Shown here: positions 15,143-23,517 of the stretch, one piece after another
Layout: each line of letters starts with the position of its first letter
How positions within the stretch are numbered: the stretch's first letter is position 1
From: Streptomyces caeruleatus
Lineage (GTDB): Bacteria; Actinomycetota; Actinomycetes; Streptomycetales; Streptomycetaceae
Direction: 5' to 3'
DNA: 64,000 nucleotides
Assembly: GCF_001514235.1 (NCBI RefSeq)
Contig: NZ_KQ948931.1
Coordinates: 316,072-380,071 of the forward strand
Position numbers and translations under genes: made by a program
The notes under the pieces: model-generated
Told to the model about the DNA's origin: nothing
The model's input: the letters and a program-made list of their open reading frames with translations, nothing else
The model's database searches: none

Positions 15143-16015
15143 CTACGGCAGCACGTAGAACGGGGCGCCGTTCGGAGCGCGGCCCACCTGCCGTACGCAT
15201 TCCTGCTCGGACAGCAGCTCCAGGCTGTCGTGGACGCGGTCGGGCGAGAGCCCGGTGCAGACGGAGATCTCCTCCACGCTGTACCCGGCGCCGCCGTGCA
15301 GCAGCGCCGGGGCCAGGTGGGCGGCCACCGCGTGGACATCCTCGGTGACGACGAGGTTCCTGGACTTCCAGTTGGCCAGAAGCTGCTGGGGTGTCAGCTC
15401 CGGGGCCTGGACGGGGCGGGAGCGGTCGTCGGAGCGCCGGAGAGTCTTGGTGATGTCGCGGAGCATCTCGACGATCGTGTTCTGCTTGTCATCGATCTGC
15501 CGTAGCGCCGCGTCCGACCGGGTACTGCGCTCTTCGAGCCGGACGAGGGCGTCGGCGAGCTGCTGCGGTACGGCGTAGGCGGTGGTGCCGGTGGGGGCGG
15601 CGGGCTGTACGGGGGCCGGTTCCAGGGAGTAGGAGCCGTCGCGCTGGATGGTGGCGATGACTTCGGAGACCCAGGCCTTGAAGGGCTGGGACTCTGGCTT
15701 CGTGCAGCCGTTGACCAAGCGGATCAGGCCCTGGAGGTCCACGAGATTCATGTCTCGGCGCCACTCCCGACCTGCGGGAATGCTGAGAGCGTAACCTCCA
15801 GTTACTTTCTCAAGAGTCTCTCGGTGCTCTGTGGGGACATGGTCCGCCAGAGTTTTCCGAGGGTTCCTGTACCCCAGTTCCTTGAGTACGTCCGCCGCGG
15901 GAAACCAGTGCGTCCCGTCCGGCATCGTCAGCCTCCGCACCCGCGCCCCCGTGGCCGCGAACACGAAGTCATTGATGTCGATCGCGTCTTTGCGCGTGTT
16001 GTTCTGCTCGTTCAT
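15143..16015 (-). CDS. BRO-N domain protein (phage-antirepressor-like) with C-terminal winged helix
   Basis: 290 aa. Residues about 15-125 form a BRO N-terminal domain (WFPAADVLKELGYRNPRKTL and NLVDLQGLIRLVNGCTKPES), the DNA-binding module of phage antirepressors and baculovirus repeated ORFs. Residues about 160-205 are charged and helical, probably a coiled coil. Residues about 215-288 look like a winged helix (YSVEEISVCTGLSPDRVHDSLELL). Likely a transcriptional regulator. It lies in the same orientation as, and just downstream of, the XRE and DUF397 genes. GGAGGTGAT precedes the ATG but is buried in a perfect hairpin (16023-16056). Probably phage-derived and domesticated. Confidence 0.85.
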   Translation of the reverse strand: MNEQNNTRKDAIDINDFVFAATGARVRRLTMPDGTHWFPAADVLKELGYRNPRKTLADHVPTEHRETLEKVTGGYALSIPAGREWRRDMNLVDLQGLIRLVNGCTKPESQPFKAWVSEVIATIQRDGSYSLEPAPVQPAAPTGTTAYAVPQQLADALVRLEERSTRSDAALRQIDDKQNTIVEMLRDITKTLRRSDDRSRPVQAPELTPQQLLANWKSRNLVVTEDVHAVAAHLAPALLHGGAGYSVEEISVCTGLSPDRVHDSLELLSEQECVRQVGRAPNGAPFYVLP

Positions 16016-16022
16016 CGAGCAT

Positions 16023-16056
16023 CACCTCCGCGTCGGACGGTAGACACGCGGAGGTG
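16023..16056 (-). promoter_or_regulatory. 11-bp perfect hairpin covering the BRO gene's ribosome binding site
   Basis: CACCTCCGCGT (16023-16033) and ACGCGGAGGTG (16046-16056) are exact complements around a 12-nt loop. In the minus-strand mRNA the second arm contains GGAGGTG, the ribosome binding site 8 nt before the BRO start. Folding would hide it. Alternatives are a terminator for the upstream DUF397 gene or a dyad operator bound by the XRE protein. Confidence 0.6.
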
Positions 16057-16122
16057 CAACTCGCGTCCATAGCAAGGATGTTCACCCGAAAGTGGACAGA
16101 CGCGTCGATTCTGCCGACCGCG

Positions 16123-16329
16123 TCAGCCCTTCACGCCCGCGACGAACGCCGACCACGCGTCGGCACCGAAGAGCAGCGCCGGGCCGGTGGGGGTCTTGCT
16201 GTCGCGGACGGGGGTGAGGCCCGGGTGACCGTCGGAGACCTCCACGCAGTCGCCGTTGTCGGCGCCGCTGTAGCTGGACTTGCGCCAGGCGGTGAGGGCT
16301 GACGCGTCAGGGATGTGGTGGGCACTCAT
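16123..16329 (-). CDS. DUF397 domain protein
   Basis: 68 residues with the family signature AWRKSSYSGADNGDCVEVSD and VRDSKTPTGPALLFGADAWSAFV. The gene overlaps the 3' end of the upstream XRE regulator gene by 23 bp, the standard arrangement for XRE/DUF5753 plus DUF397 pairs (WhiJ-like systems) in Streptomyces. There the small protein is thought to act with, or against, the regulator. Translationally coupled. The target is unknown. Confidence 0.92.
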   Translation of the reverse strand: MSAHHIPDASALTAWRKSSYSGADNGDCVEVSDGHPGLTPVRDSKTPTGPALLFGADAWSAFVAGVKG

Positions 16330-17155
16330 GGTCGTCGTAGTCCTCCGCCACCGATGCGATCAGGTCGAGGGACGCCTCCGGCGGCAGCGCGGCGGCCCTG
16401 GCCAGATCGTAAGCGTCGCGGTACTGCCGGACCAGTGACGGATCGTCGGTCAGCGAACCTGTGTGCAGTGCCTCTACGTACGCCATGTCAGGCGCGTCGG
16501 CGAAACGCATCAGTTTCACCATGCTGCCCATGGCCGGGTGGGCTCCCGCGCTGAACGGGACCACCTGCACCATGATCCTGCCCATGCGCGCCAACTCCAC
16601 GATGTGCCTAAGCTGTTCGGCCATGACAGGTGGGCCGCCGACCACCGTCCGGATGACGTTCTCGCCCAGGATCATCCATACCGTCGGGGACTCTGGGTTC
16701 TCCAGGATTCGGGCCCGCTCCAGGCGGTTGACGACCTTCTTGTCGAGCTCGGCCGCCGTGTTGTTGGGCTTGGCTGTCTTGAGCGCGGCCCACGCGTACG
16801 CCTTGGTCTGCAACAACCCTGGTACGAAGGCGACCGCGTACTCCTCGATGAACACGGCCAGTTGCTCCGCCTCCGCCGCCTCCTGGAAGTGCTCCGCGAA
16901 ACGGGCCTTGGCCAGTGTGGCCCGCCAGCGTTCGAAGAACCCGTCCGTGCCCAGCACCTGGTCCAGTCGCCTCGCGTCCGCCGGGGAGGGGGTGCGGCGG
17001 CCCGCCTCGTAGTGGGCGATGAGGGACGGTGAGCACACGACCATGTCGGCGAGTTCCGTCTGGGTCAGGCCCGCGGCCTCGCGTCTGCGGCGCAGTTCGT
17101 CGCCGTAGCGCTGCTCGTTGGACTGCCTGCCCTGGGATCCCGTCCGACCTGTCAT
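16307..17155 (-). CDS. XRE-family regulator with DUF5753 domain (WhiJ/Scr1-like)
   Basis: 282 aa from ATG 17155. N-terminal helix-turn-helix (about 15-70: RRRREAAGLTQTELADMVVC..LIAHYEAGRRTPS) followed by the DUF5753 domain (about 85-270) with VPGLLQTKAYAWAAL and the FSAGAHPAMGSMVKLMRFA segment. Such regulators are very abundant in Streptomyces, often beside a DUF397 gene, and affect development or antibiotic production. The coding frame is open to 17209, but the core begins at 17155 with AGGG about 10 nt upstream. First gene of a probable operon XRE - DUF397 - BRO. Confidence 0.92.
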   Translation of the reverse strand: MTGRTGSQGRQSNEQRYGDELRRRREAAGLTQTELADMVVCSPSLIAHYEAGRRTPSPADARRLDQVLGTDGFFERWRATLAKARFAEHFQEAAEAEQLAVFIEEYAVAFVPGLLQTKAYAWAALKTAKPNNTAAELDKKVVNRLERARILENPESPTVWMILGENVIRTVVGGPPVMAEQLRHIVELARMGRIMVQVVPFSAGAHPAMGSMVKLMRFADAPDMAYVEALHTGSLTDDPSLVRQYRDAYDLARAAALPPEASLDLIASVAEDYDDHECPPHP

Positions 17156-17346
17156 GTGTGCAACGCCCTTTCGCGACGGCCGCGTTGGAGAGCCGGTCAT
17201 TCCGTCCACGGTAGCCGCGCACGGTCACGCTGTGTACACGAACGGTGAGATAGACGAGGTAAGAGGACGGGGCATCCGCTGACGTGGCGTCACCTGACCG
17301 GCTCACCGCGCAGGACACCCGCGCCGCCGCGTGATCCGCTGGACGT

Positions 17347-18438
17347 GTGCAGCTGCTTCCTGTTCCCGTCCGGCGGCTCGCCGCCTGGTGCGTCGTCGTG
17401 TTGCTCGTCGCCGGGGTGGTCTACGTCGGGATCCGGCTGGCCGTGGAGTTCCGTACGGCGGTCGTGCCCGTGCTGCTCGCGCTGCTCGGGACGGCCCTGC
17501 TCAGGCCGCTGCACCGACGGCTCGTACAGGCCAGGGTCAACCGGTCCGTCGCCGCCGGGCTCACCTGCGTCGCCGTCGTGGCCGTCGTCGGCGGGGCCGT
17601 CTACATCGTCGTCGCCGCGGTCGTCGACACGGGCGACGAGATCGTCGCCGCGCTCAAGCAGGCGGCCGAGGATCTCGCCGAGCACTTCGGGGCGGCCGGC
17701 ACCTCGCTGGACGACGTCGCCTCCAACGCCCGCGAGCTGCTCACCAAGTTCGGCGGCACGGCCGCCTCCGGTGTCCTCAGCGGGGTCAGCGTCGTGGGCG
17801 AGACCATCGCCATGGCCGTACTCGCGCTGCTGCTGGTCTTCTTCTTCCTGCGGGACTCCGACCGGGCCGCCGGCGCCCTGCGGTCCCTCGTCCCGGGCGA
17901 CGGCGGGGAACTCGTGGAGGCCGTGGCACGGCGGGCCTTCCGGGCCGTGGAGGGGTTCATGCGGGGGACCACCTTCGTCGCGCTCATCGACGCCGTCTGC
18001 ATCACCGTCGGCCTGCTGGTCCTCGACGTGCCGGGCGCGGTCGGGCTCGGGGCGCTGGTCTTCGTCGGGGCGTACATCCCCTACCTCGGCGCCTTCCTCT
18101 CGGGGGCGGTCGCGATGCTCGTCGCGCTCGCCGACCGGGGGTTCGTGATCGCGCTGTGGGTGCTGGCCGTCGTGCTCGCCGTACAGGTCCTGGAAGGGCA
18201 TGTGCTGACACCGATGATCCAGAGCCGGACCGTGCAGATGCACCCCGCCGTCGTCATGGTGGCGATCACCGCCGGGGCCTCCGTGGCCGGCATCCTCGGC
18301 ATGCTGCTCGCCGTACCGCTGACCGCCGCCGCCTTCGGCGTCGTCAACGAACTCAGGGAGCGCTACGCCGCCCCCGAACCCCCCGAACCCCCGCCGCCCT
18401 CCGCGCCCCCGAGCCCCACGGCGCCGTCCGCCTCGTAG
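17347..18438 (+). CDS. AI-2E family transporter (PerM/YdiK type)
   Basis: 363 aa, GTG start. About 8 hydrophobic segments in the AI-2E family layout: two N-terminal helices, a long periplasmic or cytoplasmic helical stretch (TGDEIVAALKQAAEDLAEH), then the conserved membrane block with GAYIPYLGAFLSG and VQVLEGHVLTPMIQSR. Some family members export autoinducer-2 or act as Na+/H+ antiporters; the substrate here is not known. The Pro-rich tail (EPPEPPPPSAPPSPTAPS) overlaps the end of the convergent phosphatase gene by 76 bp. Confidence 0.9.
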   Translation: MQLLPVPVRRLAAWCVVVLLVAGVVYVGIRLAVEFRTAVVPVLLALLGTALLRPLHRRLVQARVNRSVAAGLTCVAVVAVVGGAVYIVVAAVVDTGDEIVAALKQAAEDLAEHFGAAGTSLDDVASNARELLTKFGGTAASGVLSGVSVVGETIAMAVLALLLVFFFLRDSDRAAGALRSLVPGDGGELVEAVARRAFRAVEGFMRGTTFVALIDAVCITVGLLVLDVPGAVGLGALVFVGAYIPYLGAFLSGAVAMLVALADRGFVIALWVLAVVLAVQVLEGHVLTPMIQSRTVQMHPAVVMVAITAGASVAGILGMLLAVPLTAAAFGVVNELRERYAAPEPPEPPPPSAPPSPTAPSAS

Positions 18439-20540
18439 AGCTCGAACCAGATGCTCTTGCCCTCGCCCCGCGGGTCCACGCCCCACGCCTGAGCCAGCAT
18501 CTCGATCAGGATCAGGCCCCGGCCGGAGGAGGCCAGTTCACCGGGGCGGCGCTTGTGGGGCAGGTCGTCGCTGGTGTCCGTTACCTCGACGCGTATCCGG
18601 CGGTCGTCCGAGGCACCGCGCACCTCGGCGAGGAGCAGGGCGTCGGCGTCGGTGTGGACGAGGACGTTGGTGAGCATCTCGGACAGCAGCAGGACCGCCG
18701 AGTCCACCTGGTCCTCGGAGGTCCAGTCGTGCAGCAGCTCCCGCAGTTGCTGACGGGCCACCGCGACCCGCTCCGGCTCGTCCTGCGCGACCGTGAGCAT
18801 GGTGCGCCGGATCGTGGGCCGCACGGCCACCGTGTCACCGCAGCCGCAGCCCTCCCCCTCCCGGCACAGCAGCAGCACCGCGATGTCGTCCTCGCGCCGG
18901 TCGGCGAGCGGCCCGGTGGTGTGGTGGGAGGACGGGCCGTGGACGGCCTGGACGAGCGCGTCGGCGAGGGCCTCAAGATCGCCGTCGTGGTCCTCCAGGA
19001 TGGCGCGGATGCGCTTCCAGCCGGTCTCCAGATCGTGGCCGCCGGTCTCGATCAGGCCGTCCGTGCAGATCAGCATGGTCTCGCCGGGTTCCAGGGTGAT
19101 CCGGGTCGTCGGATAGTCGGCGTCCGGGTCGATCCCGAGCGGGAGGCCGCCGGCCGTCGGGCGGGCCAGCACCGTGCCGTCGCTCATCCGGATCGCCGGG
19201 TCCGGATGCCCGGCGCGGGCGATGTCCAGCAGCCCGGTCGTGGGGTCGACCTCGACGTACAGGCAGGTCGCGAAGCGCAGCTCGGACGGGTCCTCGTCGA
19301 GGGCGCCGAACGTCATGCCGTGCAGAAAGCGGGAGGCGCGGGAGAGGACGGCGTCGGGGCGGTGGCCCTCGGAGGCGTAGGCGCGCAGCGCGATCCGGAG
19401 CTGGCCCATCAGGCCCGCCGCCCGTACGTCATGGCCCTGGACGTCCCCGATGACCAGGGCGAACCGGCCGTTGGGCAGCGGGATCATGTCGTACCAGTCG
19501 CCGCCGACCTGGAGCCCGCCCCCGGTCGGCACATAGCGGGCCGCGACGCTCATGCCCGGTATCTCGGGGCCCAGCTGCGGCAGCATCGAGCGCTGGAGGC
19601 CGTCCGTGAGCTCCCGCGCGGACTCGGCGGCCTCGGCGCGCGACAGGGCCTGGGCGAGCATGCGGGCGACCGTGGTCAGCACGGACCGTTCGTCGGGCGT
19701 GAACGCCACGGGGTACGTGAAGGCGGCCATCCAGGCGCCCATCGTGCGGCCGGCCACGGTCAGCGGCAGGAACGCCCAGGACTGCCGGTTGAAGTGCGCG
19801 GCGAGCGGCCAGGTGACCGGGTAGCGGTCCTTGTACTGCTCGGGCGTGGACAGGTACACGGCACGACCGGTGCGGACCACCTCGGCGGCCGGATAGTCGG
19901 TGTCCAGGGGCATGTGCGAGAAGGGGCCCTCGTCACCGGGCTGGTGGCCGTGGTGGCCGGTGATCGTCAGGCGATCGCCCGTCACCCCGAACACGGCGAG
20001 GCCGTCCGGGGAGAAGCCCGGCATCGACAGACCGGCCGCGACCCGCAGCACCTCCTCCGTCGACCGCGCCTCGGCCAGCGCCCGGCCCGCGTCCAGCAGG
20101 AATGCCTCCCGCGAACGCCGCCAGTCACCGGTGACCGCCGTACGCCCCGCAGGGGTCCCCGGCGTCGGTTCGGTGACCTCCTGGAGGGAGCCGGTCACCT
20201 CGTACGACCGCTTCTCACGGTCGAAGGAGGCGTGGAAGCGGCTGCGGCCGACCCGGATGACCCGGCCCCGCTCGTCCATGATCCGTACCCGTGCCTCACC
20301 CAGCGTGCCCTCGGCGACGGCGAGCTGGATCACCCCGCTGATCTCGTTCCAGTCGACCGGGTGCAGACGGGCGCGCACCTGGGCCTGGCTGAGGGTGGAC
20401 TGCTCCGCGGGCAGCCCCAGCAGCCGTGCCGCCTCCGCGTCGACCGTGACGAGTCCCGTGGCGGTGTTCCAGTGCCACAGTCCGGTCGCGAGGGCGGCGA
20501 GAACCTCCCCCACGGTGGGCAGGGGCTCACCAGTGCGCAT
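18363..20540 (-). CDS. PAS-GAF-PP2C (SpoIIE) phosphatase with C-terminal RsbW-like ATPase
   Basis: 725 aa. Order: PAS (about 15-125), GAF (about 150-300), SpoIIE/PP2C phosphatase (about 335-550, with VGGDWYD, GDVQGHD and the ICTDGLIE motif), then a histidine-kinase-like ATPase (about 580-705, LLSEMLTNVLVHT as N-box and SSGRGLILIEML as G-box). Such proteins control anti-sigma-factor/antagonist partner switches in Streptomyces: the phosphatase dephosphorylates an antagonist and the kinase domain phosphorylates one or binds a sigma factor. The C-terminal Gly-rich tail is encoded antisense to the AI-2E protein's Pro-rich tail. No sigma or antagonist gene is adjacent, so the partner is unknown. 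Confidence 0.93.
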   Translation of the reverse strand: MRTGEPLPTVGEVLAALATGLWHWNTATGLVTVDAEAARLLGLPAEQSTLSQAQVRARLHPVDWNEISGVIQLAVAEGTLGEARVRIMDERGRVIRVGRSRFHASFDREKRSYEVTGSLQEVTEPTPGTPAGRTAVTGDWRRSREAFLLDAGRALAEARSTEEVLRVAAGLSMPGFSPDGLAVFGVTGDRLTITGHHGHQPGDEGPFSHMPLDTDYPAAEVVRTGRAVYLSTPEQYKDRYPVTWPLAAHFNRQSWAFLPLTVAGRTMGAWMAAFTYPVAFTPDERSVLTTVARMLAQALSRAEAAESARELTDGLQRSMLPQLGPEIPGMSVAARYVPTGGGLQVGGDWYDMIPLPNGRFALVIGDVQGHDVRAAGLMGQLRIALRAYASEGHRPDAVLSRASRFLHGMTFGALDEDPSELRFATCLYVEVDPTTGLLDIARAGHPDPAIRMSDGTVLARPTAGGLPLGIDPDADYPTTRITLEPGETMLICTDGLIETGGHDLETGWKRIRAILEDHDGDLEALADALVQAVHGPSSHHTTGPLADRREDDIAVLLLCREGEGCGCGDTVAVRPTIRRTMLTVAQDEPERVAVARQQLRELLHDWTSEDQVDSAVLLLSEMLTNVLVHTDADALLLAEVRGASDDRRIRVEVTDTSDDLPHKRRPGELASSGRGLILIEMLAQAWGVDPRGEGKSIWFELYEADGAVGLGGAEGGGGSGGSGAA

Positions 20541-20681
20541 TGCCCTACTTTACGAACAGGTGATCGCAGACTGCCACCGAAGCTGTATGGGGCATCCGGT
20601 CGGGCGCGGGTCACGGGTGGGGCCGTCGGCGCGGGGAAATGGTGGGGAGGCGATCTTGGGGTCCCCGGTAGGCTGGGGGAA

Positions 20682-20695
20682 GTTTCACGTGAAAC
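20682..20695. other. parS: parS, ParB-binding centromere site
   Basis: GTTTCACGTGAAAC is a perfect 14-bp palindrome identical to the parS consensus known for Streptomyces and Bacillus. It lies 35 bp before the aspS start. ParB loads at such sites and spreads to organise the origin region for segregation; in Streptomyces the sites cluster within a few hundred kb of oriC. Its position in the aspS leader suggests either tolerance of ParB binding there or an effect on aspS transcription. Confidence 0.92.
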
Positions 20696-20730
20696 ACGCC
20701 CCCCGATCCGCGAAGACTGGATGAACGACG

Positions 20731-22494
20731 ATGCATCGGTACAGGTCCCACACCTGCGGCGAGCTCCGCTCCTCTGACGTCGGCACCGACGTCCGACTGA
20801 GTGGCTGGCTGCACAATCGGCGCGACCTGGGCGGCATCCTCTTCATCGATCTGCGCGATCACTACGGCATCACGCAGCTCGTCGCCCGTCCCGGCACGCC
20901 CGCGTACGAGGCCCTCGACAAGCTGACCAAGGAGTCCACGGTCCGCGTCGACGGCAAGGTCGTCTCCCGCGGCGCCGAGAACGTCAACCCCGAGCTGCCG
21001 ACCGGTGAGGTCGAGGTCGAGGTCGGCGAGGTCGAGCTGCTCGGCGCGGCCGCCCCGCTGCCGTTCACGATCAACACCGAGGACGGGGTCAACGAGGAGC
21101 GGCGCCTGGAGTACCGCTTCCTGGACCTGCGCCGCGAGCGCATGCACAAGAACATCCTGCTGCGTACGTCGGTGATCAGCGCCATTCGTCACAAGATGAC
21201 GGCGCTCGGCTTCAACGAGATGGCGACGCCGATCCTGTCCGCGACCTCTCCCGAGGGCGCCCGTGACTTCGTCGTCCCCTCCCGCCTGAACCCGGGCAAG
21301 TTCTACGCCCTGCCGCAGGCGCCGCAGCAGTTCAAGCAGCTGCTGATGATCTCCGGCTTCGACCGCTACTTCCAGATCGCGCCCTGCTTCCGTGACGAGG
21401 ACGCGCGCGCGGACCGTTCGCCGGGCGAGTTCTACCAGCTCGACGTCGAGATGAGCTTCGTCGAGCAGGAGGATGTCTTCCAGCCGATCGAGCAGCTCAT
21501 GACCGAGCTGTTCGAGGAGTTCGGCGGCGGCCGCCACGTCACCTCCCCCTTCCCGCGGATCCCGTTCCGCGAGGCGATGCTGAAGTACGGCTCCGACAAG
21601 CCGGACCTGCGCGCCCAGCTGGAGCTCGTCGACATCACCGACATCTTCGAGGGCTCGGAGTTCAAGGCGTTCGCCGGCAAGCACGTGCGTGCGCTGCCGG
21701 TGCCGGACGTCTCCGCGCAGCCCCGGAAGTTCTTCGACCAGCTCGGTGACTTCGCGGTCTCGCAGGGCGCCAAGGGCCTGGCCTGGGTCCGTGTCGCCGA
21801 GGACGGCTCGCTGACCGGCCCGATCGCGAAGTTCCTCACCGAGGACAACGTCGCCGAGCTGACCAAGCGCCTGTCGCTGGCCGCCGGTCACGCCGTGTTC
21901 TTCGGCGCGGGCGAGTTCGACGAGGTCTCGAAGATCATGGGCGCGGTGCGGGTCGAGGCCGCCAAGCGTGCCGGGCACTTCGAGGAGGGCGTCTTCCGGT
22001 TCTGCTGGATCGTCGACTTCCCGATGTACGAGAAGGACGAGGACACCGGCGCCATCGACTTCTCGCACAACCCGTTCTCCATGCCGCAGGGCGGTCTGGA
22101 GGCCCTGGAGACCCAGGACCCGCTGGACATCCTGGGCTGGCAGTACGACATCGTCTGCAACGGCGTCGAGCTGTCCTCCGGCGCGATCCGGAACCACGAG
22201 CCGGAGATCATGCTGAAGGCCTTCGAGATCGCGGGCTACGACCGCGAGACCGTCGAGGAGAAGTTCGCCGGCATGCTCCGCGCGTTCCGCTTCGGCGCCC
22301 CGCCGCACGGCGGTATCGCGCCGGGCGTGGACCGTATCGTCATGCTCCTCGCCGACGAGCCGAACATCCGCGAGACCATCGCCTTCCCGCTCAACGGCAA
22401 CGCCCAGGACCTGATGATGGGCGCGCCGACGGAGCTGGAGGAGGCGCGGCTGAAGGAGCTGCACCTGACGGTGCGCAAGCCGCAGCCCAAGTAG
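20731..22494 (+). CDS. aspS: Aspartyl-tRNA synthetase
   Basis: 587 aa class II synthetase that charges tRNA-Asp. Domains: N-terminal OB fold (about 1-105, VRLSGWLHNRRDLGGILFIDLRD), catalytic core with motif 1 near FLDLRRERMHKN, motif 2 PCFRDEDARADRSPGEFYQLD, the bacterial GAD insertion (about 300-410), and motif 3 GGIAPGVDRIVMLL. All are intact and the length is normal for bacterial AspRS. The out-of-frame ATG at 20721 is not the start. Monocistronic, with parS in its leader and a strong terminator after it. Confidence 0.98.
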   Translation: MHRYRSHTCGELRSSDVGTDVRLSGWLHNRRDLGGILFIDLRDHYGITQLVARPGTPAYEALDKLTKESTVRVDGKVVSRGAENVNPELPTGEVEVEVGEVELLGAAAPLPFTINTEDGVNEERRLEYRFLDLRRERMHKNILLRTSVISAIRHKMTALGFNEMATPILSATSPEGARDFVVPSRLNPGKFYALPQAPQQFKQLLMISGFDRYFQIAPCFRDEDARADRSPGEFYQLDVEMSFVEQEDVFQPIEQLMTELFEEFGGGRHVTSPFPRIPFREAMLKYGSDKPDLRAQLELVDITDIFEGSEFKAFAGKHVRALPVPDVSAQPRKFFDQLGDFAVSQGAKGLAWVRVAEDGSLTGPIAKFLTEDNVAELTKRLSLAAGHAVFFGAGEFDEVSKIMGAVRVEAAKRAGHFEEGVFRFCWIVDFPMYEKDEDTGAIDFSHNPFSMPQGGLEALETQDPLDILGWQYDIVCNGVELSSGAIRNHEPEIMLKAFEIAGYDRETVEEKFAGMLRAFRFGAPPHGGIAPGVDRIVMLLADEPNIRETIAFPLNGNAQDLMMGAPTELEEARLKELHLTVRKPQPK

Positions 22495-22534
22495 GCACGT
22501 GGGAGCGGCCGCAGGTGGCCGCGGACAGTCGTAG

Positions 22535-22566
22535 GTGGCTCGGAACCGGCGTCGGTTCCGAGCCAC
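22535..22566 (+). terminator. aspS terminator
   Basis: Perfect 14-bp stem (22535-22548 with 22553-22566), 4-nt loop GCGT, followed by TTTCGTTT. Classical intrinsic terminator 40 bp after the aspS stop. Confidence 0.88.
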
Positions 22567-22648
22567 TTTCGTTTACGGTGCTCATGCAGGGCTCTTGCCC
22601 AGCTCTTACCCATGCTCCTGACAGGCGCCGTCCCTAACTTCCCTGCCC

Positions 22649-23400
22649 ATGACGGGAAACCACACGGCCGAAGGGCCGAAACACAAGCGGGACCTCACGC
22701 GTCGCAAGGTCGTCGTCGCCGGTGCGGGAGCCGCCGCGGCGGTGGGCGTGGGCGGCACGCTCGCGGCGGGCGCGTTCGCCGGAGAGACGAAGGGATCCCC
22801 AGCCGCGGGCGCCACCGCGTCGAGCAGCGCGTCGAGCAGCGCGTCGAGCGGCGCGTCGAGCGGCGAGGTCTGCTACCGGCTGACCTCCGAGACGACCGAG
22901 GGCCCCTATTACATCCGTTGGGCGTGTACTCGGGCTACGAGGCGATGGGCAGCGGCGGGGGTGGCGGGGGCGGTACCCCGCCCTCGGGTGAGCCGACGGA
23001 CGACGAGCGGTATCTGCGCGGCACGTGGCGGACGGACCGGAACGGGCAGGTGGTCTTCCGGACGGTCTTCCCGGGCTGATACCAGGGGCGCTGTGTGCAC
23101 ATCCACACCAAGGTGCATGTGAACGGCACCTGGACGGACGCCGGTTACGAGGGCGGCAACACCTGCCACACCGGTCAGCTGTTCTTCGACGAGGCGAGTG
23201 TGCTGGCGTCCGCCGAGGCGGAGCCGTACTCCACCAACACGACCACGCGCACCACGCTGGACGAGGACACCATCTACCCGGACAACGGGATCGAGGGTGG
23301 CCTGCTGAAGCTGAAGTACAAGAAGAACGCCATCGCCGAGGGCGTCGTCGCCACGATCACCATGGGCGTCGACCCGGAGGCGGACAACAACGGAACCTGA
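22649..23400 (+). pseudogene. Intradiol dioxygenase-like gene, inactivated (deletion, frameshift and nonsense codon)
   Basis: The frame from ATG 22649 encodes a Tat-type signal (TRRKVVVAG...) and the domain start VCYRLTSETTEGPYYI. After about 22917 the homologous sequence continues in the next frame (GVYSGYEAMG, then RYLRGTWRTDRNGQVVFRTVFPG), with roughly 40-45 expected residues missing at the switch. At 23077-23079 a TGA replaces what should be Trp in FPG-W-YQGRCVHIH; the frame then runs to 23400 with intact VHIHTKVHVNGTWTDAGYEG. So one deletion causing a frameshift plus one nonsense codon. Related in fold to the intact lipoprotein gene at 12375-13226, but that copy is clearly diverged. A sequencing error cannot explain the missing block. 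Confidence 0.85.
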
Positions 23401-23409
23401 TCCACGGAC

Positions 23410-23483
23410 GTCGCCGTCTGCGGCGTTGCCTTCATCAAACGGCCGCGGACGGCCGCCGTGCCGATCCCGCAGACGGCGGCGAC
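23410..23483. terminator. Long-arm inverted repeat between convergent genes
   Basis: GTCGCCGTCTGCGG (23410-23423) pairs with CCGCAGACGGCGGCGAC (23467-23483) apart from a 3-nt bulge, around a GC-rich 43-nt loop that can fold further. It lies between the decayed dioxygenase gene and the convergent FG-GAP gene and may terminate both. Confidence 0.5.
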
Positions 23484-23517
23484 GCGCGCGTGACCGCGGG
23501 AGGGGGCGGGGCGGCCG

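Noticed and set aside
17331..20777. Very long open frame on the + strand across the phosphatase gene
   Set aside because: Arg/Gly-rich translation without domain character; it is the antisense of the well-supported PAS-GAF-PP2C gene and reflects GC-rich third positions.
20611..22566. 651-codon minus-strand frame over aspS
   Set aside because: Antisense shadow of a universally conserved gene.
22612..23079. Separate + strand gene overlapping the dioxygenase start
   Set aside because: Its 3' half is the shifted frame of the decayed dioxygenase and its 5' half is antisense-like filler.
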